Source of the DNA: Anderseniella sp.
GTDB taxonomy: Bacteria; Pseudomonadota; Alphaproteobacteria; Rhizobiales; Aestuariivirgaceae
Direction: 5' to 3'
Assembly (NCBI GenBank): GCA_013041995.1
Contig: JABDRA010000540.1
Span: forward strand, 1-13,228
DNA length: 13,228 bases
Part shown: piece after piece, positions 7,068 through 13,228 of the stretch
Layout of the letters: every line of letters starts with the position of its first letter
How positions within the stretch are numbered: position 1 is the first letter of the stretch
Position numbers and translations under genes: made by a program
Notes under the pieces: generated by a model
The model's database searches: none
Told to the model about the DNA's origin: nothing
The model's input: only the letters and a program-made list of their open reading frames with translations

Positions 7068-7157
7068 TTACTTGCTGACCGATGCGGGCAGATAACGGGA
7101 AATTTCAAACCCGGCTTCTACTTCACACATGGCTGGCTTTGACCAAACTTTCTTCAT
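7068..7157 (-). CDS. pqqA: PQQ precursor peptide PqqA
   Basis: Ribosomally made 29-residue peptide whose Glu and Tyr side chains are cross-linked and cut out to become PQQ. The coding stretch is short enough to be missed by many gene callers. It begins MKKVWSKPAMCEVEAG and continues FEISRYLPASVSK, giving the obligatory E-X3-Y pair at Glu18 and Tyr22. The N-terminal KKVWSKP and the acidic middle are typical of the family (usually 23-30 residues). A clear GGAGG ribosome site lies eight bases before the ATG, fitting high expression. It is the first gene of pqqABCDE. Confidence 0.95.
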   Translation of the reverse strand: MKKVWSKPAMCEVEAGFEISRYLPASVSK

Positions 7158-7211
7158 TATGAAGACCTCCAAAATTGATTGCTGGCTCCATCTGGCGGAC
7201 CAACGTGAACA

Positions 7212-7239
7212 AATGTACCCAAGATCAAACCAAACTCAA
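7212..7239 (-). promoter_or_regulatory. Candidate promoter of pqqA
   Basis: On the minus strand a TTGAGT hexamer (7234-7239) is followed after 16 bases by TACATT (7212-7217). It is the best sigma70-like pair in the AT-rich gap upstream of pqqA, and would give a leader of about 50 bases. The match to consensus is only moderate. Confidence 0.3.
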
Positions 7240-7242
7240 AAT

Positions 7243-7292
7243 CTTATTTTTCTCTAATTATCTGATCTGTTTGAAATAAAAAGAAAAATTAG
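7243..7292 (-). terminator. Possible AT-rich terminator of the metallohydrolase gene
   Basis: Just after the stop at 7293 the two strands show arms CTTATTTTTCT (7243-7253) and AGAAAAATTAG (7282-7292), complementary with one mismatch over 11 bases. The loop is long and the stem has few GC pairs, so it is a weak terminator at best. The whole stretch 7240-7292 is strikingly AT-rich. Confidence 0.25.
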
Positions 7293-8249
7293 TTATTCCC
7301 ACTCAAGTTCGGCAAAGGCTGCGGAAACGTTTCTGGCGTTGAAGTCATCAAACAGCACCCAGGCCTGCTTTTCATCGACACCGATCTCGCGGGCGGCTTG
7401 TGACAGCGGCACGCCGCGCTCGATGTAGTCACGTATCTGGGTGACAAGTTCGTCCAGATATCGTTTTTGCGCCAGCAGGGCGTCGGGCCATGGCATCTCA
7501 GGCGGGCCGTGTCCCGGCACGACACGGCTGATTTTTTCTGCCGCCAGCCTGTCCATCAGGGCCAGCCACCCCTTTATGCTGCCGTCGACGACGGGCACAT
7601 GCCCGGAAAACAGCAGATCACCCATGAACATGGTTGCCGTTTGCTCGTCTGTCACAGTCAGGTCATTGTCTGTATGAGCAGTTGAATGGGCTTCCACGCG
7701 CAATTTTCGATTACCCAGGTCCAGAATTGCAACACCCTCTATGCTTCGTGCAGGCGGGATGATTTCGACGCCTTCAAATGCATCACCAAGCAGCGGCTTG
7801 TTGGCCTGCAGGTACTGGTCTTTGCGGGCAGCCAGTGCATGTGCAAGCTTGTAGTGGCCGATAAACTCAGGATTGTCACTTACGAACGCAGCATTTCCGA
7901 ACACGTGGTCGGGATGCATGTGGGTATTGATGACGTATTTGATCGGCAGGCTGGTGCGGGCGCGAATGGCAGCTTTCAGCGCCAGGCCAACTGCCCTGCT
8001 GCCGCCGGTGTCCACAACTGCGACCGCTTCATTGCCGATAATGAAACCTGTGTTGGAGATATCACCGGCGTTTTCCGGTGTGAACAATTCATGCGCACCT
8101 GTATGCACGAACACACCTGGAGCGATTTCTGTCACATGGGCCGGCACCGTCGAAGTGTCCGCCTTCGCTGAGCAGATCGCAGGCGCAAGAACAGCAAACA
8201 CACACAACAGGCAGGCACAGACGAGCCTTGCAAACCGCAACACACGCAT
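7293..8249 (-). CDS. Exported zinc metallohydrolase of the quinoprotein relay type
   Basis: Periplasmic metallo-beta-lactamase-fold protein resembling the family named 'quinoprotein relay system zinc metallohydrolase 2', found beside PQQ-dependent dehydrogenases; its substrate is unknown. From the ATG at 8247-8249 (318 residues) there is a classic signal peptide: basic MRVLRFARL, then a hydrophobic CACLLCVFAVLAPAI, with likely cleavage near CSAKA. Zinc motifs are complete: THMHPDHVFGN (HxHxDH), AHSTAHTDND, MGDLLFSGH and VVPGHGPP. A helical C-terminal region of about 60 residues follows. An upstream ATG at 8286-8288 would add 13 residues with acidic side chains, unusual before a signal peptide, although its ribosome site is no worse. 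It is divergent from xoxF, which supports a role in the methanol oxidation system. The usual SoxYZ-like partner is not in the window. Confidence 0.88.
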   Translation of the reverse strand: MRVLRFARLVCACLLCVFAVLAPAICSAKADTSTVPAHVTEIAPGVFVHTGAHELFTPENAGDISNTGFIIGNEAVAVVDTGGSRAVGLALKAAIRARTSLPIKYVINTHMHPDHVFGNAAFVSDNPEFIGHYKLAHALAARKDQYLQANKPLLGDAFEGVEIIPPARSIEGVAILDLGNRKLRVEAHSTAHTDNDLTVTDEQTATMFMGDLLFSGHVPVVDGSIKGWLALMDRLAAEKISRVVPGHGPPEMPWPDALLAQKRYLDELVTQIRDYIERGVPLSQAAREIGVDEKQAWVLFDDFNARNVSAAFAELEWE

Positions 8250-8361
8250 TTCGCATGGTAAAACGTCAGACGTTCCGTCAACAAACATTTTCCAGTAGCC
8301 CTCGATTATTGGGATATTGCGACATGCCGGTTGTCGTGCACTTGAAGTTTGCTGACCTTGC

Positions 8362-8425
8362 GTAACACTCGCAGGCTCCCATTTTGTAGTATGTGAGTGT
8401 TACAACGTAGTATTCAGATACTACG
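8362..8425. repeat. Cluster of inverted and direct repeats upstream of xoxF
   Basis: Three elements overlap. GTAACACTC (8362-8370) is perfectly inverted as GAGTGTTAC (8395-8403). GTAGTAT occurs twice in direct orientation at 8386-8392 and 8407-8413, exactly 21 bp apart, or two helical turns. The second copy is also half of a perfect palindrome with arms CGTAGTAT (8406-8413) and ATACTACG (8418-8425) around a four-base loop. This layout is typical of multi-site regulator binding, though no regulator can be named. Confidence 0.65.
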
Positions 8426-8477
8426 GTCGTATTCAATTTCGAGTTTAATTATGCAGCACCCATGCATAAAGTACACA

Positions 8478-8496
8478 ATAAACAATTGTTTATAAT
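8478..8496. promoter_or_regulatory. 16-bp perfect palindrome overlapping a TATAAT box
   Basis: ATAAACAATTGTTTAT (8478-8493) reads identically on both strands, and TATAAT (8491-8496) overlaps its right end. No -35 hexamer is seen at the right distance upstream, so a promoter here would need an activator. It may be an operator. Confidence 0.35.
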
Positions 8497-8727
8497 CAGG
8501 GTCAAAAATTTCACTTGTTGCATATGCGAACAAGATGTTGCGCTGCAAAATGTGTCCGAATATTGTCAGCCCTCTCCTGCTATCCTGCATCATGGAACTG
8601 AAATCTGTAAAAATCAGTTGCACGAGCGCTGGCGAAAAAACATACTTTGTGCTCAGGAACTGCATTGTCCGTTTCCAGATCGGTGACGTTACTGTTGTTT
8701 CTGAGTCCAAGAGCACCCGCCATGAAT

Positions 8728-8749
8728 GGTTTGGCGAGGGTTTGGCGAG
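8728..8749 (+). repeat. Tandem 11-bp direct repeat upstream of xoxF
   Basis: GGTTTGGCGAG occurs twice with no gap (8728-8738 and 8739-8749), about 100 bp before the xoxF start. The one-turn periodicity is what a response-regulator dimer site looks like. Two-component regulators control xoxF and mxa genes in known methylotrophs, but a link to this repeat is inference. Confidence 0.5.
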
Positions 8750-8846
8750 ATGGGCGATCCGCTTGGCTCCTGGTATCGACTCGTTGAAAACGACCAGCGT
8801 CGCACTGACACTATGGTCCAACAATATAAGCGGAGGAAATCGAGTA

Positions 8847-10637
8847 ATGCGGAAATCACTCTTAGTAACAACTGTCGCTCTGACGGCCCTGTTGGCCGGC
8901 GGAACCGCACAGGCAAATGATGGTTTGATTAAGGACATCGACAACGCATCCAACTGGGCTATCCAGACCGGAGACTATGCCAATCAAAGGTACTCAAAGC
9001 TCGACCAGATCAACAAGGACAACGTCAAGGACCTGAAGGTTGCATGGACCTTCTCGACCGGCGTTCTTCGTGGTCATGAAGGCTCTCCCCTCGTGATCGG
9101 CGACATGATGTATGTCCATACACCGTTCCCCAACAATGTGTACGCGCTTGATCTTGCCAATGACGGCGCCATCAAGTGGGTCTATGAGCCGAAGCAGGAT
9201 CCCAATGTGATCCCGGTGATGTGCTGTGACACGGTGTATCGTGGAGTGGCTGCTGCCAACGGCATGATTTTCCTGCATCAGGCTGACACAACCGTTGTTG
9301 CACTCGACGCTGAGACGGGTGAGGTCAAATGGTCGGTGAAGAACGGCGATCCCTCGAAAGGTGAAACCAACACGGCAACGGTTCTGCCGGTCAAGGACAA
9401 GGTCATTGTCGGTATTTCCGGTGGTGAGTTCGGCGTTCGCGGCCATGTGACCGCCTACAACATGGCCGACGGGTCAGTTGCATGGCGTGGTTATTCCATG
9501 GGACCTGACAGCGACACCCTGATCAATCCGGAAAAGACCACCCATCTCGGTCAGCCTGTCGGCAAGGATTCCGGCACCAACACCTGGGAAGGTGATCAGT
9601 GGAAGATCGGCGGTGGAACGACATGGGGCTGGTTCTCTTACGATCCTGAAACCAACCTGATGTATTACGGGTCCGGCAACCCGTCGACCTGGAATCCGGC
9701 ACAGCGTCCAGGCGACAACCGCTGGTCAATGACTGTCTTTGCCCGCGACGTGGATACAGGCGAAGCCAAATGGCTGTACCAGATGACCCCGCACGACGAG
9801 TGGGATTATGACGGTGTCAACGAGATGATCCTCGCAGACATCAAGGTGAAGGGCGAAGACCGCAAGGCCCTCGTGCACTTTGACCGTAACGGGTTCGGCT
9901 ACACGATGGACCGGGTCACCGGTGAGTTGCTGGTGGCTGAAAAGTTCGACCCGAAAGTCAACTGGGCAACCCATATTGACATGAAGACCGGACGCCCGCA
10001 GGTAGTGGCCCAGTACTCCACCGCGCAGAACGGCGAAGACGTCAACTCCACCGGCATCTGCCCCGCAGCGCTCGGTTCGAAGGATCAGCAACCTGCATCG
10101 TTCTCGCCAAAGGCGCAGACTTTCTTCGTGCCCACAAACCACGTGTGCATGGACTATGAACCGTTCCGCGTCAGCTACACCGCAGGCCAACCCTATGTGG
10201 GTGCCACCTTGTCGATGTATCCGGCTCCGGACAGCCACGGCGGCATGGGCAACTTCATTGCCTGGGATGCCGGCGAAGGCAAGATCAAGTGGTCCAAGCC
10301 TGAGAAGTTCTCGGTATGGTCAGGTGCACTGGCGACCGCTGGCGATATCGTGTTCTACGGTACGCTGGAAGGGTATCTGAAGGCTGTTGATGCCAATACG
10401 GGAGATGAGCTTTACAAGTTCAAAACCCCGTCCGGTATCATTGGCAACGTGATGACCTATGAGCGCGAAGGCAAGCAGTATATCGGCGTGCTGTCAGGCA
10501 TCGGCGGCTGGGCAGGCATTGGCCTGGCAGCGGGCCTCACCGATCCACAAGCCGGTCTTGGCGCCGTGGGTGGTTATGCCGGGCTGAAAAACTACACCCG
10601 CCTGGGTGGTCAGCTGACAGTGTTTGAACTGCCGTAA
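8847..10637 (+). CDS. xoxF: Lanthanide-dependent methanol dehydrogenase XoxF
   Basis: Periplasmic PQQ enzyme that oxidises methanol (or other short alcohols) and passes electrons to cytochrome c. The 596-residue precursor starts at ATG 8847 behind GGAGG and has a signal peptide cleaved near TAQA-NDG (residue 23). Visible active-site features are the vicinal disulfide pair Cys126-Cys127 (PVMCCDTV), metal ligands Glu194 (GGEFGVRG) and Asn278 (YGSGNPSTWN), and catalytic Asp320 followed by Asp322 in PHDEWDYDGVNE. The extra Asp two residues after the catalytic one is the recognised mark of lanthanide enzymes; calcium-type MxaF has a small residue there. Repeated beta-propeller Trp motifs are present. 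The STGVLRGHEGSPLV segment fits the XoxF5 group, a guess from memory. Pqq genes and xoxGJ flank it. No mxaI is seen. Confidence 0.96.
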   Translation: MRKSLLVTTVALTALLAGGTAQANDGLIKDIDNASNWAIQTGDYANQRYSKLDQINKDNVKDLKVAWTFSTGVLRGHEGSPLVIGDMMYVHTPFPNNVYALDLANDGAIKWVYEPKQDPNVIPVMCCDTVYRGVAAANGMIFLHQADTTVVALDAETGEVKWSVKNGDPSKGETNTATVLPVKDKVIVGISGGEFGVRGHVTAYNMADGSVAWRGYSMGPDSDTLINPEKTTHLGQPVGKDSGTNTWEGDQWKIGGGTTWGWFSYDPETNLMYYGSGNPSTWNPAQRPGDNRWSMTVFARDVDTGEAKWLYQMTPHDEWDYDGVNEMILADIKVKGEDRKALVHFDRNGFGYTMDRVTGELLVAEKFDPKVNWATHIDMKTGRPQVVAQYSTAQNGEDVNSTGICPAALGSKDQQPASFSPKAQTFFVPTNHVCMDYEPFRVSYTAGQPYVGATLSMYPAPDSHGGMGNFIAWDAGEGKIKWSKPEKFSVWSGALATAGDIVFYGTLEGYLKAVDANTGDELYKFKTPSGIIGNVMTYEREGKQYIGVLSGIGGWAGIGLAAGLTDPQAGLGAVGGYAGLKNYTRLGGQLTVFELP

Positions 10638-10667
10638 GGCAAAACGTTCAACACAACAACAAAAGCG

Positions 10668-10702
10668 CCCGGCGTGCGGATTTGTCCGCCGCCGGGTTCT
10701 TT
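10668..10702 (+). terminator. Intrinsic terminator after xoxF
   Basis: A 12-bp stem with one bulged T: CCCGGCG-t-GCGGA (10668-10680), loop TTTG, then TCCGC-CGCCGGG (10685-10696), followed by TTCTTT. It lies 30 bases after the xoxF stop. It should separate xoxF from the xoxG operon, or limit readthrough to it. Confidence 0.85.
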
Positions 10703-10829
10703 AAACTGGACCGGCAAGTTTCTCTGCGGTCTTGCGTCTGCGCGCCGCCACGATAACATTCCATATCCTGCCGGGAGGAGCCGGTTGCCCGCTCCAGGAA
10801 TTGTTCGATTATTAAATGAGGATGCATAA

Positions 10830-11336
10830 ATGCGACCCGGATTGTTTGTACTGTCAGCGACTGTTGGTTTGTCAATTTCTGTTTTTTCGCTGTCCGCGCT
10901 GGCAGCAGGTGAAAAGCGGGAGGATGATGGGAAATGGCTGACCCCTGACGACACCATCACCTACAATGTAAAGGAAGACGGCGCGGTTGACTGGTATACC
11001 TACAATGGGTTCCGCCGCTATCATTCCGAGTGCCATGTGTGCCATGGCCCAGATGGCATGGGCAGCACTTATGCACCTGCCCTCATCGATTCAATCAAGA
11101 ACCTCGACTATTACGATTTTGCAGAGGTCGTGATGAGCGGCCGCGAGCGCAAGCTCGCCGACGGCTCGAGCAGCATCATGCCGGCCTTTGGCGACAACAA
11201 GAACGTGTCGTGCTACGGCGAGGATATTTACGCATACCTGCTTGCCCGTGCCGACGGTGCAATTGAGCGTGGCCGCCCGCGCAAACGGGATGCCAAGCCG
11301 GAAGGTGCAAAGGAAACCGAAAGTGCCTGCCACTAA
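10830..11336 (+). CDS. xoxG: Methanol-metabolism c-type cytochrome, XoxG-like
   Basis: Probable periplasmic electron acceptor of XoxF. The 168-residue precursor has a signal peptide (hydrophobic residues 5-26, cleavage near SALAA). It has one heme site, CHVCH (Cys68, Cys71, His72), and the probable axial Met117 in SIMPAFG. Two further cysteines, Cys128 (NVSCYGED) and Cys167 next to the C-terminal His168, fit the family of methanol-metabolism cytochromes defined by four conserved cysteines; they could form a disulfide. The ATG at 10830 has GAGG eight bases upstream. A TTGCGT/TAACAT pair (10732-10759) in front is a possible but weak promoter. It is the first gene of a three-gene operon. The protein differs from classical MxaG in size and cysteines, so the gene symbol rests mainly on context. 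Confidence 0.9.
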   Translation: MRPGLFVLSATVGLSISVFSLSALAAGEKREDDGKWLTPDDTITYNVKEDGAVDWYTYNGFRRYHSECHVCHGPDGMGSTYAPALIDSIKNLDYYDFAEVVMSGRERKLADGSSSIMPAFGDNKNVSCYGEDIYAYLLARADGAIERGRPRKRDAKPEGAKETESACH

Positions 11337-12177
11337 ACCATCGGACCTGTTCGGGTCACTTGCTGCGGCTGCATCGGCCGGGCTTGTGGTGTTTGCCGGG
11401 TTCCTGACCCCGGTGTCTGCCCAGACAACGGACCTGGTCAACAAATCGTCCCTGCGGGTGTGCGCCGACCCGGCCAACTCGCCAATGTCGAATGAAAAGC
11501 GTCAGGGCTTCGAAAACAAGATCGCGGACCTGATCGGCAAAGCTTTCAAGATACCGGTCACCTATACCTGGTTCCCGCAGGCCACAGGCTTTGTGCGCCA
11601 GACGCTCAATGTGAAAAGATGCGACCTGATCATCGGTTTTGCACAGGGTCATGAGCTGGTGCAGAACACCAACCATTATTATCGCTCGATCTATGTCATG
11701 TTTCACAAGAAGGGCAACGGGCTGGACAAGGTGGAATCGCTTGACGACCCTGCCCTGGCAAACAAAAGCATTGCAGTAGTGGCAGGAACACCGCCGGCAA
11801 CGATCATGGCGATGAATGGGATGATTGGAAACGCCGTGCCGTTTCCGCTCACCGTCGACCGACGGCACGAAGCCCCTGCTGAAAAGATGATCAGCCAGGT
11901 TGCATCCGGCGAGGTGCCGATGGGCATTTTGTGGGGCCCGATCGCCGGGCCGCTGATCAAGCAGATGGCCCCTGATCTGGCTGTCAGGCCGTTGAACAAG
12001 GAAACCAAGGGGCCGCGCATGTCCTATCGCATCACCATGGGACTGCGCCCGAACGAACCTGAATGGAAACACCAGCTCAATGAGTTCATCAAGAACCACC
12101 AGGCCGAGATCAACAAGGTTCTGCTGGATGCAGGCGTACCGATAGTCAACGAAAAAGACCAGTTGATAAAACAATGA
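11323..12177 (+). CDS. xoxJ: Quinoprotein dehydrogenase-associated periplasmic binding protein XoxJ
   Basis: Solute-binding-protein-fold partner of XoxF, related to MoxJ/MxaJ and thought to help activate or assemble the dehydrogenase rather than import a solute. I start it at GTG 11323, which has AAGGA eight bases before it and overlaps the end of xoxG by 14 bases. This gives 284 residues with a signal peptide (hydrophobic LAAAASAGLVVFAGFL, cleavage near VSAQ). A more upstream ATG at 11290 lacks a ribosome site. The mature part shows the family opening LRVCADPANSPMSNEK and the segment RCDLIIGFAQGHELVQNTNHYYRS. No ABC permease or ATPase lies nearby, fitting a non-transport role. Its stop overlaps the next start. 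Confidence 0.92.
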   Translation: MPATKPSDLFGSLAAAASAGLVVFAGFLTPVSAQTTDLVNKSSLRVCADPANSPMSNEKRQGFENKIADLIGKAFKIPVTYTWFPQATGFVRQTLNVKRCDLIIGFAQGHELVQNTNHYYRSIYVMFHKKGNGLDKVESLDDPALANKSIAVVAGTPPATIMAMNGMIGNAVPFPLTVDRRHEAPAEKMISQVASGEVPMGILWGPIAGPLIKQMAPDLAVRPLNKETKGPRMSYRITMGLRPNEPEWKHQLNEFIKNHQAEINKVLLDAGVPIVNEKDQLIKQ

Positions 12178-12758
12178 TGCCGCCGCCCTACATGCAGGCG
12201 CGCCGCGACATTTGCAGATTGCTGCTGGCAGTCACCGTCATTGCACTGCCTTGCGGCATGCTGCGTGCCGAAGACGTTGCCGAGCCTGGAGACTACCGGA
12301 TGAGCCATTTCAGGGCACCGGTGCCGGATACCTTAAAAGGTGCCAAAGTGGTGACCTCGGAACAGGCATTTGATATCTGGAAGACAGGCAATACCGTATT
12401 TGTGGATGTGTTGCCGCAAGCTCCAAAGCCGGACAAGCTACCCAAGAACGTGATCTGGCGCGACAAGCCGCGGATCACAATCAAGGGGGCTGCCTGGTTG
12501 CCAAACGTCGGTTTCGGCAAGTTGCATGAGACCATGCATGAATTCTTTTCTGCTGAACTTGAGACGTTGACCGGTGGCAACAAGTCGAAACCGGTTCTGT
12601 TTTACTGCCTGCTGGATTGCTGGATGTCGTGGAACGCCGCCAAGCGGGCCGTGGAATATGGCTATAAGGACGTGACCTGGTATCCTGACGGAACCGACGG
12701 CTGGACGCTGCAGGATTACCCGACTGAAAGCGTGCTCCCCAAGTTCCCCATAAAGTAA
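12174..12758 (+). CDS. PQQ-dependent catabolism 'CXXCW' rhodanese-like protein
   Basis: Exported protein of the family named for a CXXCW motif and found beside quinoprotein dehydrogenases; its reaction is unknown. The 194-residue precursor starts at ATG 12174 in an ATGA overlap with xoxJ. A second ATG immediately follows, and the Met at residue 7 may be the true start. The signal peptide (RRDICRLLLAVTVIALPCG) is cleaved near LRA-EDV. The body is rhodanese-like (VTSEQAFDIW, VFVDVLPQ, AAWLPNVG, then PVLFYC and DGWTLQDYP). The key motif reads C-L-L-D-C-W (Cys145, Cys149, Trp150), with three rather than two residues between the cysteines. It is the last gene of the xoxG operon. A disulfide or maturation role is inference. 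Confidence 0.9.
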   Translation: MMPPPYMQARRDICRLLLAVTVIALPCGMLRAEDVAEPGDYRMSHFRAPVPDTLKGAKVVTSEQAFDIWKTGNTVFVDVLPQAPKPDKLPKNVIWRDKPRITIKGAAWLPNVGFGKLHETMHEFFSAELETLTGGNKSKPVLFYCLLDCWMSWNAAKRAVEYGYKDVTWYPDGTDGWTLQDYPTESVLPKFPIK

Positions 12759-12794
12759 GGCTGACAGCTTCCCGACAACAGCTGCCGCTCAGCC
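12759..12794. terminator. Possible shared terminator between convergent genes
   Basis: Nested arms GGCTGA-CAGC (12759-12768) and GCTG...TCAGCC (12781-12784 and 12789-12794), with four unpaired bases on one side, span the 30-bp gap between the two convergent genes. It overlaps the stop codon of the right-hand gene and has no T-run on either side, so activity is uncertain. Confidence 0.3.
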
Positions 12795-13228
12795 ATCGAT
12801 GTTGTTGGCAATTTCACGGGCAATGAGAAACAGCCTCTTTTCCAGCAAGGTCGGCACTTCGCATACAAATCTGGTGGACTTTTCACGATCATCAAATATA
12901 CGCGTTTGCCAGTTGAGGCGCTCTTCTATTTCACGGCGCTCGGCCAGTTGCTGCTCCGACGGGTCCTGATTTTTCAATGAAGCCTCAAGCTCTGCACGGG
13001 TCTTGCGGACATTGTCAGCCAGTTCTCTCTGGCGTTTGGTAAATCGTTCAATGCCGGCAATGATATCGCGCCGCTCGGCCGCAACGAGATCAAATGATGC
13101 AGCGAACAGACGGGTCATCTCGACTGGCCGTTCGTTTTTGTCGAGCTGCTTGGCAAAGGCTGCAATGAACGCCGCCACCTGAGCTTCATCATATCGTCTG
13201 ACGACGAGTTTCTTTGCTGTGGTACCTG
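12789..13228 (-). CDS. Unrecognised, probably coiled-coil protein (5' end beyond window)
   Basis: I do not recognise this protein. The frame is open from the right edge to the TGA at 12789-12791, giving about 145 residues without a start inside a convincing context. A GTG at 13176-13178 exists, but protein-like sequence continues upstream of it (TTAKKLVVRRYDEAQ), so the real start is probably outside. The middle is rich in Glu, Arg, Lys, Leu and Ala with heptad-like spacing (RQRELADNVRKTRAELEASL, then EQQLAERREIEERLNW), suggesting a coiled coil. No signal peptide or membrane segment is visible in this part. It is convergent with the xoxG operon and need not be related to methanol oxidation. 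Confidence 0.7.
   Translation of the reverse strand, partial: GTTAKKLVVRRYDEAQVAAFIAAFAKQLDKNERPVEMTRLFAASFDLVAAERRDIIAGIERFTKRQRELADNVRKTRAELEASLKNQDPSEQQLAERREIEERLNWQTRIFDDREKSTRFVCEVPTLLEKRLFLIAREIANNIDG

Larger units (their letters stand above)
8250..8846. promoter_or_regulatory. Divergent control region between metallohydrolase and xoxF
   Basis: About 600 bp with no supportable gene. The xoxF frame happens to stay open to 8535, but the sequence before 8847 does not look like protein. It contains several regulatory-looking structures listed separately: a cluster of inverted and direct repeats (8362-8425), a 16-bp palindrome beside TATAAT (8478-8496) and a tandem 11-bp repeat (8728-8749). 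The xoxF ribosome site GGAGG is at 8832-8836, ten bases from the ATG. A TTGAAA near 8784 is a possible -35 element, but no good -10 follows it. Confidence 0.6.

Noticed and set aside
8535..8846. N-terminal extension of xoxF by about 104 residues
   Set aside because: The frame is open by chance. The ATG at 8847 has a ribosome site and is followed directly by a proper signal peptide; the upstream residues do not look like protein and contain the regulatory repeats.
8414..8953. 179-residue minus-strand frame opposite the xoxF upstream region
   Set aside because: It runs antisense into the xoxF signal peptide region, shows no domain pattern, and its composition is that of non-coding DNA.
8847..10637. 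Calcium-dependent MxaF or an ethanol dehydrogenase as the identity of the quinoprotein
   Set aside because: The second Asp after the catalytic Asp (DYD) points to the lanthanide type, no mxaI follows, and there is no fused C-terminal cytochrome domain as in quinohemoprotein alcohol dehydrogenases.
11356..12174. 272-residue minus-strand frame antisense to xoxJ
   Set aside because: It is a shadow of xoxJ; the product is rich in Arg, His and Cys with no recognisable fold.
1..13228. CRISPR array, tRNA or rRNA genes, toxin-antitoxin or phage genes
   Set aside because: I looked for regularly spaced repeats, cloverleaf sequences and typical small gene pairs and saw none.

Overview
The window looks like chromosomal DNA from a methylotrophic or methanol-using alphaproteobacterium. 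The reasons are the protein sequences themselves: an XoxF-type quinoprotein dehydrogenase with its own cytochrome and accessory genes, a compact pqqABCDE cluster, and an OxyR/KatG pair of the alphaproteobacterial kind. The genus cannot be named from sequence alone. The window starts inside katG and ends inside an unrecognised gene, so both edges are cut.

Left region (1-3846). katG (catalase-peroxidase, minus strand, cut at the left edge) is divergent from oxyR, which carries the CX8C peroxide-sensing cysteines. About 360 bp further on is the most striking gene here: a 348-residue protein with an N-terminal BLUF blue-light domain followed by a class III nucleotidyl cyclase domain. It has the architecture, length and key residues of a photoactivated adenylyl cyclase (bPAC/OaPAC type). 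After it come a small minus-strand hypothetical gene and a gene-poor stretch. That stretch holds a short, broken IS5-type transposase relic and a perfect 12-bp inverted repeat. The left region is by eye more AT-rich and looser in gene packing than the right, as expected for an accessory segment or island edge.

Right region (3847-12758). This is a coherent lanthanide/PQQ methanol oxidation module. On the minus strand runs pqqA-B-C-D-E. pqqB to pqqE are coupled by overlapping or nearly abutting stop and start codons, and a stem-loop separates the tiny pqqA from pqqB. Upstream of it, also on the minus strand, lies an exported zinc metallohydrolase of the family associated with quinoprotein dehydrogenases. 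Across a 600-bp regulatory gap rich in dyads and direct repeats, xoxF reads to the right. It has the Asp-x-Asp signature of lanthanide-dependent enzymes and ends at a good intrinsic terminator. A second operon follows: xoxG (cytochrome c), xoxJ (periplasmic binding protein) and a rhodanese-like 'CXXCW' protein. Together these make the cofactor, the enzyme, its electron acceptor and probable maturation factors. No mxaF, mxaI or mxa assembly genes lie in the window.

The right edge (12789-13228) holds a convergent, partial, probably coiled-coil protein that I do not recognise. I see no tRNA, rRNA, CRISPR array or intact insertion sequence.
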